Below are positions 24,577 through 33,316 of a DNA stretch of 64,000 bases, piece after piece. Below the pieces are notes generated by a model. That model did not search any database. It had not been told where the DNA came from and saw nothing but the letters and a program-made list of their open reading frames with translations. Origin of the DNA: CAWGXG01 sp963826505 (GTDB taxonomy: Bacteria; Chloroflexota; Anaerolineae; Aggregatilineales; Aggregatilineaceae); contig CAWGXG010000009.1 of assembly GCA_963826505.1 (NCBI GenBank), positions 232,918 to 296,917 of the forward strand, read 5' to 3'. Each line of letters opens with the position of its first letter. The first letter of the stretch is position 1. The position numbers were made by a program, and so were the translations under genes.

Positions 24577-25919
24577 ATGTCTGATTCAACAAGCTCTAAC
24601 GGTAAGACTTCGCGTCAGTTCAGTTTCAACACGCAAGCCCTGCACGCCGGGTATACACCTGACCCGACCACAGGCTCACGCGCCGTCCCGATTTATCAGA
24701 CCACGTCCTACCAGTTCCGCGACTCCGATCATGCGGCGGCGTTGTTCGCGCTGCAAGAGGCGGGCAACATCTACACGCGCATCATGAACCCGACCAATGA
24801 CGTGTTCGAGCAGCGCATCGCCGCGCTCGAAGGCGGCATCGGCGCTTTGGTGACGGCGTCCGGTCAGGCGGCGGAAACACTGACCGTGCTGACGCTGTGC
24901 GACACCGGCGACGAGATCATTTCCAGCAGCGCGCTGTACGGCGGAACGTATACGTTGTTCTCGCAGAGCCTCAAGCGGCTGGGGATCACGGTGCACTTCG
25001 TCGAAGACAGCGATCCGGCCAGCTTCGAGCGGCTGATCAACGACCGCACGCGCCTGATCTACCTGGAAACCATCGGCAACCCCAAGCTGGAAATTCCCGA
25101 TTTCGCGGGCATCGCGGCCGTAGCTCACGCGCATGGGCTCCCGGTAGTGTGCGATAACACCTTCGCCACTCCGTACCTGTGCCGTCCCTTCGAGCACGGC
25201 GTCGATATCGTCGTGCACTCCACCACCAAGTGGATCGGCGGGCACGGGCTGAGCATCGGCGGCGTGATCGTGGACAGCGGCAAGTTCGACTGGAAAGCCA
25301 GCGGACGGCATAACGGCATCATCGAGCCGGAACCGGCCTATCACAACGCCGTATTCGCGGATGTGCTTGGCCCGGCGGCCTTCATCGGGCGGGCGCGCGT
25401 GGTGGGTCTGCGCGATTTCGGCGGATGCCAGGCGCCGTTCAACACCTTCCTCAACCTGATCGGTCTGGAAACGCTCGCGCTGCGCATGCAGCGTCACGTC
25501 GAGAACGCAAAGGCTGTGGCGGAATATCTGCAAGCCAGCACTCGGCGGTGACCTGGATCAACTACCCCGGCCTGCCCAATCACGAGAGCTATGCACGCGC
25601 GCAGAAATACCTGCCGAAAGGCGCGGGCGCGGTGCTGGGCTTCGGGATCAAGGGCGGCAGAGACGCCGGGCGCACGTTCATCGACAATCTCAAGCTGTTC
25701 TCGCATCTCGCCAACGTGGGCGACGCGCGCTCGCTGGCGATTCATCCCGCCTCGACCACACACCAGCAGCTCAACGACGCCGAACAGATCGCGTCCGGCG
25801 TCACGCCTGACTACATCCGGTTGGCGGTGGGTATCGAGAACATTGACGACATTTTGTGGGACCTGGATCAGGCCCTGGCCGTCGCGCAAGGCGTATCACC
25901 GCAGGCCGTGACGCGCTAA
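24577..25919 (+). CDS. metY: O-acetylhomoserine aminocarboxypropyltransferase (sulfhydrylase), frameshifted
   Basis: PLP enzyme of the Cys/Met metabolism family that makes homocysteine from O-acetylhomoserine and sulfide. Seen: TQALHAGYTPDPTTGSRAVPIYQTTSY, YTRIMNPTNDVFEQRIAALEGG, SGQAAETLT, and the PLP lysine motif VHSTTKWIGGHG at about residue 212. At about 25540 the frame is lost after VAEYLQA; the other frame continues AVTWINYPGLPNHESY and the expected C-terminus (RSLAIHPASTTHQQL) to 25919. One missing base explains it. The gene is the first under the SAM-I riboswitch and is followed 33 bases later by metX. Confidence 0.9.
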
Positions 25920-25952
25920 TTGCGTATGCATAAAAAGGAGAAGGACCGCGCT

Positions 25953-27170
25953 ATGCTGCCCGTTAAAACAACACCATCCCCGGTGGTTGCCCCCGCACCG
26001 CGCTGGCAGCCCACCCCGTTCCAACGGCCCGAGCGCAACGGCTCAGTGGGGATTGTGCAGCGGCAGTACGCGCACTTCAGCGACCCGTTGAAGCTGCGCT
26101 CTGGCGCGGTCCTGCCTGCCTTTACCCTCGCTTATGAAACGTACGGCACGCTCAACGCCGACCGCACGAACGCGATCTTGATCTGCCATGCCCTGTCCGG
26201 CGACGCGCACATCGCGGGCTATCACACGGATTCCCCGGATGAGAAGCCCGGTTGGTGGGATGACGCCGTCGGACCGGGCAAAATGTTCGACACGGAGCGG
26301 TTTTTCGTCGTGTGCTCGAACGTGATCGGCGGCTGCCAGGGCAGCACCGGGCCATCCTCGCTGGCCGTGGACGGCAAGCCCTACGCGCTGCGCTTCCCGA
26401 TGGTCACCGTGCCCGATATGGTCGCCGCGCAGCGCCGCCTACTGGACCGGCTGGGCATCGACCGGCTGTTCGCGGTGACCGGTGGCAGCATGGGCGGGAT
26501 GCAGGCGCTGCAATGGGCCGTCGAGACGCCGGAACGTGTCGGCCAACTCGTGTTTCTGGCCAGCACACCGCGCTCTTCGGCGCAGCAGATTGCCTTCAAC
26601 GAAACGGGGCGACAGGCTATCTACGCCGACGCGAACTGGAACAAGGGTGAATATTACGGCGGTCCGCGGCCTGACGGCGGGCTGGCCGTGGCGCGCAGGG
26701 TGGCGCACATCACCTATATGAGCGAAACGTCGCTGGATGCCAAGTTTGGGCGGCGTTTGCAGAATCACGCAGAGCTGCCCTACACGTTTGATACGCCGGA
26801 ATTCGCCGTCGAGAGCTACCTGGCCTACCAGGGCGAGAAGTTCGTGCAGCGGTTCGACGCCAACAGCTACCTGTACATCACCAAAGCCATCGACTATTTT
26901 GACATTGGCGCGGATTACGGCTCGCTGGAGGCGGCGGTGAAGCGCGTCACGGCGTCATCGCTGGTCGTGAGCTTTTCGAGCGATTGGCTGTACCCCGCCA
27001 ACGAAGGGCAAGAGCTGGTCCACGCACTGGAAGCGGCGGGGCACCCCGTGGAATATCACCACATCCAGGCCCCGTTCGGCCACGACTCCTTTTTGGTCGA
27101 AGTGGACCGCATGACCGATGTCGTCGGCGGCTACCTCGTGCGCGAATGGGACGCGATCGAAGGATTCTAA
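25953..27170 (+). CDS. metX: Homoserine O-acetyltransferase
   Basis: 405-residue alpha/beta-hydrolase-fold acyltransferase that activates homoserine for MetY. Motifs: LAYETYGTLNADRTNAILICHALSGDAH split near residue 45-70, NVIGGCQGSTGPSS, nucleophile elbow GGSMGGMQALQWA at about 175, SSDWLYPANEGQELV (catalytic Asp), and FGHDSFLVE (catalytic His). Start at ATG 25953, with AAGGAG at 25935-25940; earlier in-frame ATGs would add about 10 residues. It is co-transcribed with metY. The family also contains succinyltransferases, which cannot be separated by eye. Confidence 0.93.
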   Translation: MLPVKTTPSPVVAPAPRWQPTPFQRPERNGSVGIVQRQYAHFSDPLKLRSGAVLPAFTLAYETYGTLNADRTNAILICHALSGDAHIAGYHTDSPDEKPGWWDDAVGPGKMFDTERFFVVCSNVIGGCQGSTGPSSLAVDGKPYALRFPMVTVPDMVAAQRRLLDRLGIDRLFAVTGGSMGGMQALQWAVETPERVGQLVFLASTPRSSAQQIAFNETGRQAIYADANWNKGEYYGGPRPDGGLAVARRVAHITYMSETSLDAKFGRRLQNHAELPYTFDTPEFAVESYLAYQGEKFVQRFDANSYLYITKAIDYFDIGADYGSLEAAVKRVTASSLVVSFSSDWLYPANEGQELVHALEAAGHPVEYHHIQAPFGHDSFLVEVDRMTDVVGGYLVREWDAIEGF

Positions 27171-27214
27171 ACGCCTGCGCAGCTCCCGATCGAGACTTCC
27201 CCCTTCAACATAGA

Positions 27215-28012
27215 TCACAGCGCCGGCGTGTGAGCGTCCTGTTCCCAAATGCATGCGGTCGCCGTGCCAATCGTCATGAATCCAAAGCGCTCCAAGATCG
27301 GGCGGCTCATCGGACTGGCGTCGACCGTCAGAAAGCGTTTGCCACGCGCCTGAGCTTCCTGGGCGCGCACGCTCAACAAGCCGGTGTAAAGTCCCTGTTT
27401 GCGAAATTCCACCAACGTCGAACCGCCCCACAGCCCGACAAACTGGCTGTTGTGCATAAACTGTCCCCAGGCAACGCTGACCGGGCGTCCGTCGACAAAG
27501 GCCGCGTACAAACTCAGCGCATCGGGTGTGTGCTGCAACTGCCAGGCCAGTTCCTCGCCCAGCGGCGCGAAATCTTCATCCCAAACTTCGGTTAAGACCG
27601 CCATCAGCGCCGGAACTTCGTCGGGCGCGGTCACCTGGCGGATGCACGCCGGAACCGGTTGGCGCAGCACGGCGGGCGCGTCGTCCAGATCGAGCACCAT
27701 GATCGTGTCGGAGGGCAAACGCGACTCAAAGCCCCGCGCGACGAGCCGTTCTACCAAATCCGCGGGCTGATCGTAGCTGTAAACCTTCCACTCGAAATCA
27801 CAGTTGAGGTCCTTGAACACGCGGATCTGCTCGTCGATGGCCGCCTCCACCGACTCGGCGGTCAGGTCGGACCACAGCACCCAGCCCTCCTGCCTGCCCG
27901 TGGTCTGGATATGCCGGACGACGCCACCGTCGACTTCCCGGCGTGTGTCGGGATATTCCGCGTTAAAGCGCTGTTCTTCGTTATAGAGAGTTCTCACGTC
28001 ATCCACTGGCAT
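27215..28012 (-). CDS. GNAT-family N-acetyltransferase
   Basis: 265 residues; the C-terminal half is a GNAT acetyltransferase: VWGGSTL-like GLWGGSTLVEFRKQGLYTGLLSVRAQEAQARG at about residues 196-228 is the acetyl-CoA motif (R/Q-x-x-G-x/A), followed by FLTVDASPMSRPILERFGFMTIG. The N-terminal half (YNEEQRFNAEYPDTRREVDG) is a partner domain seen in two-domain GNATs. The ATG at 28012 with GGAGC upstream is used; longer open frame overlaps the glycosyltransferase. Substrate unknown. It follows the glycosyltransferase gene by 25 bases and may be co-transcribed. Confidence 0.8.
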   Translation of the reverse strand: MPVDDVRTLYNEEQRFNAEYPDTRREVDGGVVRHIQTTGRQEGWVLWSDLTAESVEAAIDEQIRVFKDLNCDFEWKVYSYDQPADLVERLVARGFESRLPSDTIMVLDLDDAPAVLRQPVPACIRQVTAPDEVPALMAVLTEVWDEDFAPLGEELAWQLQHTPDALSLYAAFVDGRPVSVAWGQFMHNSQFVGLWGGSTLVEFRKQGLYTGLLSVRAQEAQARGKRFLTVDASPMSRPILERFGFMTIGTATACIWEQDAHTPAL

Positions 28013-28037
28013 GGCGATTCGCTCCTGGTTCACAGAG

Positions 28038-29141
28038 TCAGCCCAACATAGCGCGGTAGGCGGCGACCGTCTGCGCGGCGACCTGAGCCTGGGTGTACTG
28101 CGCCAGGACACGCTCGCGCCCGCGTGCGCCCAAATCCTGCCGCAGTGCGGCGTCACGCATCAGCCGGGTTAACGCATCCGCCAGCGCAGCAGCATCGCCT
28201 TCCGGGACGATCACGCCCGCGTCGCCGACCACGTCTGGAATCGCCCCGCTGGACGAACCGATCACCGGCACGCCGCACGCCATCGCTTCGACGATCACAC
28301 GTCCGAACTGCTCTTTCCAATTGGGACGCGTCAGGGATGGTACCGCCAGCGCATCGAGCGTCTGGTAGAAGGCGGGCATCTGCGTGGAAGGCCGCGCCGC
28401 GCCGAACGCGACGCGGTCCGCGATTCCCAGGCGGGCCGCCTGATCGCGCAGAACGCTTTTGTGCGGACCGTCGCCGATGATGTCCAACCGCCACGCGCCC
28501 TCTACCCGTGCCAGCGCGTCGAGCAGCAGCGCGCCGCCTTTTTCCTCCACCAGCCGCCCGACGAAGCCCACCACGAACGGATCCGCGCGGCGCGGCGTGG
28601 GTGGCGGCGTGAACAGGTCGGGATCGATGCCGAACTGCGGCACGACCGCCAGCGGCCCGGTGTAGCCTTTGGCGCGCCATACCTCGGCGGCGCTCTGCGT
28701 GCCCATCAGCGCATAATCGACCGTGCGCAGCACCCACCCCTCGCCCAACCGCACGGGCAGCGGGTAGCGCCGATCGATGTTCTGCCACGAGAAAAACAGC
28801 GTCCTGACCCCGGCGCGGCGCGCGTGCCACAGGGCGTGCCACGTCGCGAGGTTGTACGGTTCTTCGTCGATGTGGACCACGTCGGGCCGGAAGCGGCGCA
28901 GCTCGCGCCCGAAGCGCGGGTAATAGTGCAGGTGGAAATGCCCGTTCAGCCGGATCGGCGTCACGTGCAGATCGTAGCCGGAGGTGTAGGCGCGTTCGAG
29001 CGGCAGGGGGCCGCGATCGGGATCGCGCCACACGGGCGGGACCAGCACGCACAGCTCGACGTCCGGCAGCGCGGCCATTTCTTCGAGCTTGCGCTGGTAC
29101 GCGCCCACCACACAGGCTTTCGAGAGCATGAGAATACGCAT
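28038..29141 (-). CDS. Glycosyltransferase family 4
   Basis: 367-residue GT-B fold retaining glycosyltransferase. N-terminal acceptor domain MRILMLSKACVVGAYQRKL; linker; C-terminal domain with VVGFVGRLVEEKGGALLLDAL at about 190, LDIIGDGPHKSVL, and the nucleotide-sugar motif EQFGRVIVEAMACGVPVIGSSSG (E-x7-E) at about residue 283-305. The donor and acceptor cannot be determined; nearby genes do not form a polysaccharide cluster. Leads the GNAT gene. Confidence 0.88.
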   Translation of the reverse strand: MRILMLSKACVVGAYQRKLEEMAALPDVELCVLVPPVWRDPDRGPLPLERAYTSGYDLHVTPIRLNGHFHLHYYPRFGRELRRFRPDVVHIDEEPYNLATWHALWHARRAGVRTLFFSWQNIDRRYPLPVRLGEGWVLRTVDYALMGTQSAAEVWRAKGYTGPLAVVPQFGIDPDLFTPPPTPRRADPFVVGFVGRLVEEKGGALLLDALARVEGAWRLDIIGDGPHKSVLRDQAARLGIADRVAFGAARPSTQMPAFYQTLDALAVPSLTRPNWKEQFGRVIVEAMACGVPVIGSSSGAIPDVVGDAGVIVPEGDAAALADALTRLMRDAALRQDLGARGRERVLAQYTQAQVAAQTVAAYRAMLG

Positions 29142-29263
29142 ACGGCGACTACCTCAAGCAAAGCGGGCCACAGAGATTCGCAGAGAAAGACGAGAGAGTC
29201 ACAGAGGACAAATCGCCTCTATGGCGATCTGCTCCCCCCGCCTATTCTATCCCAATCTCCGCC

Positions 29264-30919
29264 TCAGCCCAGCAGCGGGACGCGCACGTCCTCAGTCAGA
29301 ACACCGTCCGCGATATACCAGACGGTCGTGGCGAAGCGATCCACGAAATAGCGATCGTGGACGACCGCCAACACGCTGCCCTGAAACGCGCCCAGCGCCG
29401 TCTCGAACTGCTCGCGCGAGCGCACGTCCAGGTGATTGATCGGCTCGTCCAGCACCAGCACATTCGCGCCGCGCGCCACCAGCACAGCCAGCATCAGCCG
29501 CGCCCGCTCGCCATATGAAAGCGTACCCACCGGCGTGAAAACATCATCTCCCGCGAACAGAAAATAGTGCAGGAACGAGCGCGCCTCGGTATGACTGAAA
29601 GCCGCTTCCGCCAGGATCACGTCCAGCGCCGTGCTGTCTGGATCGAGAATTTCCTGCTGCTGAGCCAGGTAGCCGATCCGAACGCTGGCCCCGATGCGAA
29701 CCCGTCCATCCAGCGGCGGCAGCGTGCCCACGATCGTTTTGAGCAGCGTGCTCTTGCCGTGCCCGTTCGGCCCCAGCACGGCTACGCGCTCCCCGGCGCG
29801 CAGCGTCAGGTTGAGATCGCGCAGCAGCGGCGCGCCCGGATCGTAGCCGATGGTGAGACCGTCCAGCGCGATCACGTCCTGGCCGGTGGTGGGCAGATCG
29901 CCAAAATCGAGCTTGAGGCCCCAGGTGGGTCTGGGCTTGTCGACGCGGTCCATCGAGTCCAGGTAGCGCTGCAAGCGCGCCTCTTTGGCCTTGGCCCTGT
30001 GCGCGACCTTCTTGGCGTAGCGCCGCTGCGTAGAGTCTTTAGTCGCGTTTTCCTTGTGGACGGCGCGCGCCATCGTCTGGCGGGCATCGGCTTCCAGGCG
30101 CGCAACCTCGACCTGCTGATCGCGCCACTGCGCCCACTGTTTATCCAGCTCAGACGTCACCGCTGCCGCGTAAGCGCTGTAATTGCCTTCGAAGACGCGC
30201 GCAGTGCGCGTCCGGTCGTCCATCGCGACCACGCGCGTGACGGTTTCGTCTAAAAACGTGCGATCGTGCGAGACGATCAGCGCGCCTCCGGCGAAGCCTT
30301 GCAGCCAGCCTTCGAGCCATTCCAGCGCGGTCACGTCCAGGTGATTGGTCGGCTCGTCGAGAATCAGAAGCTGCGGATCGTCGAGCAGCAGCGCGGCCAG
30401 TCCCAGACGCGTTTTCTGCCCGCCGGACAGCGTCCCGACCGGCGCATCCAGCGCCAGCCCGTCGAGGCTCAGCCCGGCCAGCACGCGCTCGACCTCGCGG
30501 GATTCCACGTCGCGGCTCAGGTGTTCCAGTTGATCCAACGCCGCGCCGTAAGCAGTCATAACCGCGTCCATCTGATCGGCGTCCGCGCTGCCCAACGCCA
30601 CCGCCAGCCGTTCGACTTCGGCCTCGGCCTCGCGCAGCGCCGCCGCACGTGGCAGCAGTACGTCCAGAATCGGCGTATCGTCCGGCACGGCGAGTCCCTG
30701 CGGCAGGTAGCCCACGCGCAGATTGGGCGGGTTGCGCACGACGCTGCCGCTGTCCGGCGCGATCTCGCCCTGTATGGCGCGCAGCAGCGTGGTCTTGCCG
30801 CAGCCGTTGGGGCCGATCAGCCCGACGCGCTCGCCCGCGTTCACACTGAACGAGACGTGTTCGAATAACGGCGCATCCGCGCCGGGAAAGCGTTTGGTGA
30901 GATTAGAAACGGTGAACAT
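29264..30919 (-). CDS. ABC-F family ATP-binding protein
   Basis: 551-residue soluble ATPase with two ABC domains and no membrane part, acting on ribosomes in translation or antibiotic protection. First Walker A GPNGCGKTTLL (residue ~38), signature LSGGQKTRLGLAALL, Walker B LLILDEPTNHLD; interdomain linker rich in Arg, Lys and Gln (about 230-310, the P-site tRNA interaction motif region); second Walker A GPNGHGKSTLL, signature LSYGERARLMLAVL, Walker B VLVLDEPINHLD (Thr replaced by Ile). The ATG at 30919 fits the family start MFTVSNLTKRF; an upstream extension to 31012 is open but runs through the leader hairpin. Regulation may be by the upstream leader peptide. Confidence 0.9.
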   Translation of the reverse strand: MFTVSNLTKRFPGADAPLFEHVSFSVNAGERVGLIGPNGCGKTTLLRAIQGEIAPDSGSVVRNPPNLRVGYLPQGLAVPDDTPILDVLLPRAAALREAEAEVERLAVALGSADADQMDAVMTAYGAALDQLEHLSRDVESREVERVLAGLSLDGLALDAPVGTLSGGQKTRLGLAALLLDDPQLLILDEPTNHLDVTALEWLEGWLQGFAGGALIVSHDRTFLDETVTRVVAMDDRTRTARVFEGNYSAYAAAVTSELDKQWAQWRDQQVEVARLEADARQTMARAVHKENATKDSTQRRYAKKVAHRAKAKEARLQRYLDSMDRVDKPRPTWGLKLDFGDLPTTGQDVIALDGLTIGYDPGAPLLRDLNLTLRAGERVAVLGPNGHGKSTLLKTIVGTLPPLDGRVRIGASVRIGYLAQQQEILDPDSTALDVILAEAAFSHTEARSFLHYFLFAGDDVFTPVGTLSYGERARLMLAVLVARGANVLVLDEPINHLDVRSREQFETALGAFQGSVLAVVHDRYFVDRFATTVWYIADGVLTEDVRVPLLG

Positions 30920-30935
30920 GACTGCTGCCTTTCGC

Positions 30936-31009
30936 CTTGCATCGATGATTAGATGATGGGAATCAAAAGCGCCGCCGGGACCAGCCCATGCGGCGCGCGT
31001 CGATGCAAG
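30936..31009 (-). promoter_or_regulatory. Nested hairpins in the ABC-F leader
   Basis: Outer arms TTGCATCGA / TCGATGCAA (31008-31000 and 30945-30937) enclose an inner stem GCGCCGC / GCGGCGC followed on the minus strand by TTTTG, a terminator-like form. The outer 3' arm ends about 20 bases before the ABC-F start, near its ribosome-binding site. Together with the upstream 8-codon ORF this suggests ribosome-sensing attenuation. Confidence 0.6.
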
Positions 31010-31080
31010 CAATCAAGATATGGAGCGGCATTCAGCCAGCATGCAACAGAGGCACAGCATAACGCAGTCCCACCAGCGGA

Positions 31081-31107
31081 CTAGCGATCGACGATGCCGT
31101 CTGTCAT
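31081..31107 (-). CDS. Eight-residue leader peptide upstream of the ABC-F gene
   Basis: Minus-strand ORF MTDGIVDR-stop. AAGGAG (31121-31116) sits an ideal 8 bases before its ATG, stronger than the site of the ABC-F gene itself. It lies between a putative promoter and the hairpins at 30936-31009. Short leader ORFs in this position are known regulators of antibiotic-resistance ABC-F and rRNA methylase genes, where drug-stalled ribosomes switch RNA folding. Function here is inference. Confidence 0.6.
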   Translation of the reverse strand: MTDGIVDR

Positions 31108-31176
31108 GCCTTTAACTCCTTAACTCACCGGGCGAAAGACGGAGAACGACGCCGTGCGCCGCGCCCCGACGCCTTT

Positions 31177-31206
31177 ATTGTTGCAGAAAGCCGGGCGTCC
31201 TGTCAA
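31177..31206 (-). promoter_or_regulatory. Putative promoter of the ABC-F transcription unit
   Basis: Minus strand TTGACA (31206-31201), 18-base spacer, AACAAT (31182-31177). Transcription would start near 31170, giving a leader of about 250 bases. Confidence 0.5.
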
Positions 31207-31225
31207 GGTACGCTCCGCTTTTCGC

Positions 31226-32506
31226 TTACTTTTCCCACACGGCCAGCTCGATCGTCGCGTAGTCCAGAAAACTGCGCTGGGCGAGCGTATCCGAGAAGCC
31301 GTAGCCCATGCTCAGCACGCGCAGCCGCAGCCGCAGCCACGGCGTTTCGAGCTCGGCGACGACGTCCTCATCAATCGCCAGCAGGGAGTGACCTTTTTGG
31401 TAGAGCGCGCGCTTCAGCGTGCTGTCGCGCAGCGCGTATTCGCTCGCCAGGATCACGTTCTCGGTGACGGCGGCGTTTTGATCGAACAGCCACACCTCCA
31501 GCGCCGCCACACGCTCCGGATCGTACTTATTGACCGGAGCGGCGATGCTGACTCCGCACTGCCCCAGGAAGACGCTGTTTTGGTGGGACGACCCGGCAGG
31601 CTGCTCGACCGCGAATGTTTCGTCGAACAGCTTGTCGCCCAGCACGTAAGTCGAAAACACGTGCGTCACGGGCGTGGGCAGACCCAACGCCGCGAAGTCG
31701 GTCGCTTTTTCACGTGCGGCACGCTCGATAGCCAGGCCGCGGCCATGCGTGCCAGAGATCGAACCGCGCTTCTTCTTGCGTTTTTCCGGCGCGCCCAGCG
31801 TGGCGATCCGATCGATCAGACTTTGGGCCATCCCCGGACCGTCGGGAACCGGGCGCAGACGGGCCCGCCCTGACCGGATGACCACACTCAGCGCCGCCAG
31901 CGCCAACACCAGCCCGACGATCAACGCGCGGACAGGAGACCAAGACGTTGCGCTGTCCGCCGTTTGGACCGGTTGTTCGATGGCGGGCTGCGTCGTCTGC
32001 CCGCCGTCCGACGCGCCGGGTGACAGCGCGGGCAGCATGGCTTCAACCTCGCTCCGTGTGGAGAGATTCATCACGAATACGACGTTGGGGTAGAGGTCAG
32101 CCAGGGTGTCCTGGGTCGCGCTGGGGGAATGCCCTTCCGCGATGAAGATCACGCGTGCGCCGCGCTCTTCCATCGCGTCAACGACCCAATCCAGCGTGAT
32201 GCCGGGCCGGTCGATGAGGTTCACCCGGTCATAAAGGATCGCGGTCGCGCCGGGGATCTGCACCCGGCCAAAATCGACGTTGTCCGGCACCAACCCGCCC
32301 CAGCCGGACGCTGCCGCCGGGCCGGACAGGATCACGCCGATAGTCAACGGATCGCTCTCGACCGCTTGCTGCACGGGCATCCCGAAACCGACCTGAGGTG
32401 CAGGTGGTGTGCTGGACGATGTGCGGATTGTTATGAACAGCAGAGGCGGCAGCACCCCTATGACCAATAATACGAGTATGCATCCCAGCACAGACCGTCG
32501 TCGCAT
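31226..32506 (-). CDS. Membrane-anchored protein with BMP-like domain, unknown function
   Basis: 426 residues. N-terminal membrane anchor (RRRSVLGCILVLLVIGVLPPLL), then a periplasmic-binding-like Rossmann piece (LTIGVILSGPAAASGWGGLVPD, GITLDWVVDAMEERGARVIFIAEG) reminiscent of BMP/PnrA lipoproteins, a second membrane helix at about 190-210 (VRALIVGLVLALAALSVVI), and a C-terminal cytoplasmic domain (~300-426: FAVEQPAGSSHQNSVFLGQCGV, ending LAQRSFLDYATIELAVWE) that I cannot assign. ATG 32506 with GAGGGGAC upstream is used. A shorter paralog with the same N-terminal half lies directly upstream, so this is a tandem duplication. Confidence 0.6.
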   Translation of the reverse strand: MRRRSVLGCILVLLVIGVLPPLLFITIRTSSSTPPAPQVGFGMPVQQAVESDPLTIGVILSGPAAASGWGGLVPDNVDFGRVQIPGATAILYDRVNLIDRPGITLDWVVDAMEERGARVIFIAEGHSPSATQDTLADLYPNVVFVMNLSTRSEVEAMLPALSPGASDGGQTTQPAIEQPVQTADSATSWSPVRALIVGLVLALAALSVVIRSGRARLRPVPDGPGMAQSLIDRIATLGAPEKRKKKRGSISGTHGRGLAIERAAREKATDFAALGLPTPVTHVFSTYVLGDKLFDETFAVEQPAGSSHQNSVFLGQCGVSIAAPVNKYDPERVAALEVWLFDQNAAVTENVILASEYALRDSTLKRALYQKGHSLLAIDEDVVAELETPWLRLRLRVLSMGYGFSDTLAQRSFLDYATIELAVWEK

Positions 32507-32521
32507 AGCGCGTCCCCTCAA

Positions 32522-32590
32522 CTCAACCGGATCGAATGCTCTTTATGCCTATGATACGCGAAATCGCGCCTGTGTTACTCCCCAAAGAAT
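32522..32590 (-). repeat. Duplicated upstream region of the BMP-like paralogs (copy 1)
   Basis: The sequence upstream of the 31226-32506 gene (ATCGAA..CTTTATG....ATGATACGCGAAA..CGCGCCTGT) closely resembles the one at 33176-33245, upstream of its paralog, including TATCAT/TATGAT -10-like boxes. The tandem duplication therefore copied promoter plus coding sequence. Confidence 0.6.
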
Positions 32591-32653
32591 CAGGTTCCGC
32601 CCCCGAAAGTGCCGCAGACAGGTGCGGGCTGGCCGTGGAACGCGCAGTGGCGC

Positions 32654-33160
32654 TCAGGATCCGGCCAACGGGCTGAGGTCCGCGCGCGCCAGTGCGGGCA
32701 GCAGGGCTTCGACCTCGGTCCGCGCGGCGAGATTGATCACAAAGACGGTGTCCGGGTAACGCTCGCCCAGGTTGGCCCAATTCGCGTTGGCGAATTGCCC
32801 CCCGGCGATGAAGATCGTGCTGGCCCCGCGTTTGATCATGGCGTTCACCACCCAATCCAACGTGACGCCGGGCCGATCGGCGGCGTTACACCGATCGTAG
32901 AGGATTGCGGTCGCATCAGGGATGGCCGCCCAGACAAATTCGACGTTGTCTGGGACCAGCCCGCCCCAACCGGACGCCGCCGCCGGGTCGCTCAGGATCA
33001 CGCCGATAACCAGCGGCGACTCGGTCGACTCGACGCGGCTGGCCTGCGCCACACCGTCAGACCCGGCCGCGGAGCGAACGTTCACAGACAAATTGACCCG
33101 GACCAGGCCCGTGACGATTAACACCACAATGACCATCAACAGTACAGATCCTCGCCGCAT
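32654..33160 (-). CDS. Shorter tandem paralog of the BMP-like anchored protein
   Basis: 168 residues matching the N-terminal half of the downstream gene: membrane anchor (RRGSVLLMVIVVLIVTGLV), VIGVILSDPAAASGWGGLVPD, TAILYDRCNAADRPGVTLDWVV and a matching final segment EVEALLPAL. It stops before the second helix and C-terminal domain of its paralog. ATG 33160 with AAAGGACG upstream; an in-frame ATG at 33205 is possible. Probably a soluble-domain partner or a decaying copy. Confidence 0.55.
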   Translation of the reverse strand: MRRGSVLLMVIVVLIVTGLVRVNLSVNVRSAAGSDGVAQASRVESTESPLVIGVILSDPAAASGWGGLVPDNVEFVWAAIPDATAILYDRCNAADRPGVTLDWVVNAMIKRGASTIFIAGGQFANANWANLGERYPDTVFVINLAARTEVEALLPALARADLSPLAGS

Positions 33161-33175
33161 CGCGCGTCCTTTCGA

Positions 33176-33236
33176 CTTGATCGGATCGAACATCTTTATG
33201 TCCAATCATAGGCGAAAACGCGCCTGTCCTGCCCCC
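33176..33236 (-). repeat. Duplicated upstream region of the BMP-like paralogs (copy 2)
   Basis: Second copy of the shared upstream region (see 32522-32590), containing TATGAT on the minus strand near 33204 and CAGGCGCG just upstream. Confidence 0.55.
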
Positions 33237-33288
33237 CAAAAAATAGTAGAACCGCCCGCCTTCGAACGGAGTCGAGCAGGCGGGCGGT
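33237..33288 (-). terminator. Terminator after glyQS
   Basis: ACCGCCCGCC pairs with GGCGGGCGGT; on the minus strand the stem is followed by TCTACTATTTTTT. It begins 29 bases after the glyQS stop. Confidence 0.8.
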
Positions 33289-33316
33289 GAATTCTTGCAG
33301 CGGCGAGCGGCGGCGC

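Noticed and set aside
30920..31012. N-terminal extension of the ABC-F protein to 31012
   Set aside because: The extension runs through the leader hairpins and lacks a ribosome-binding site; ABC-F proteins begin close to MFTVSNLTKRF.
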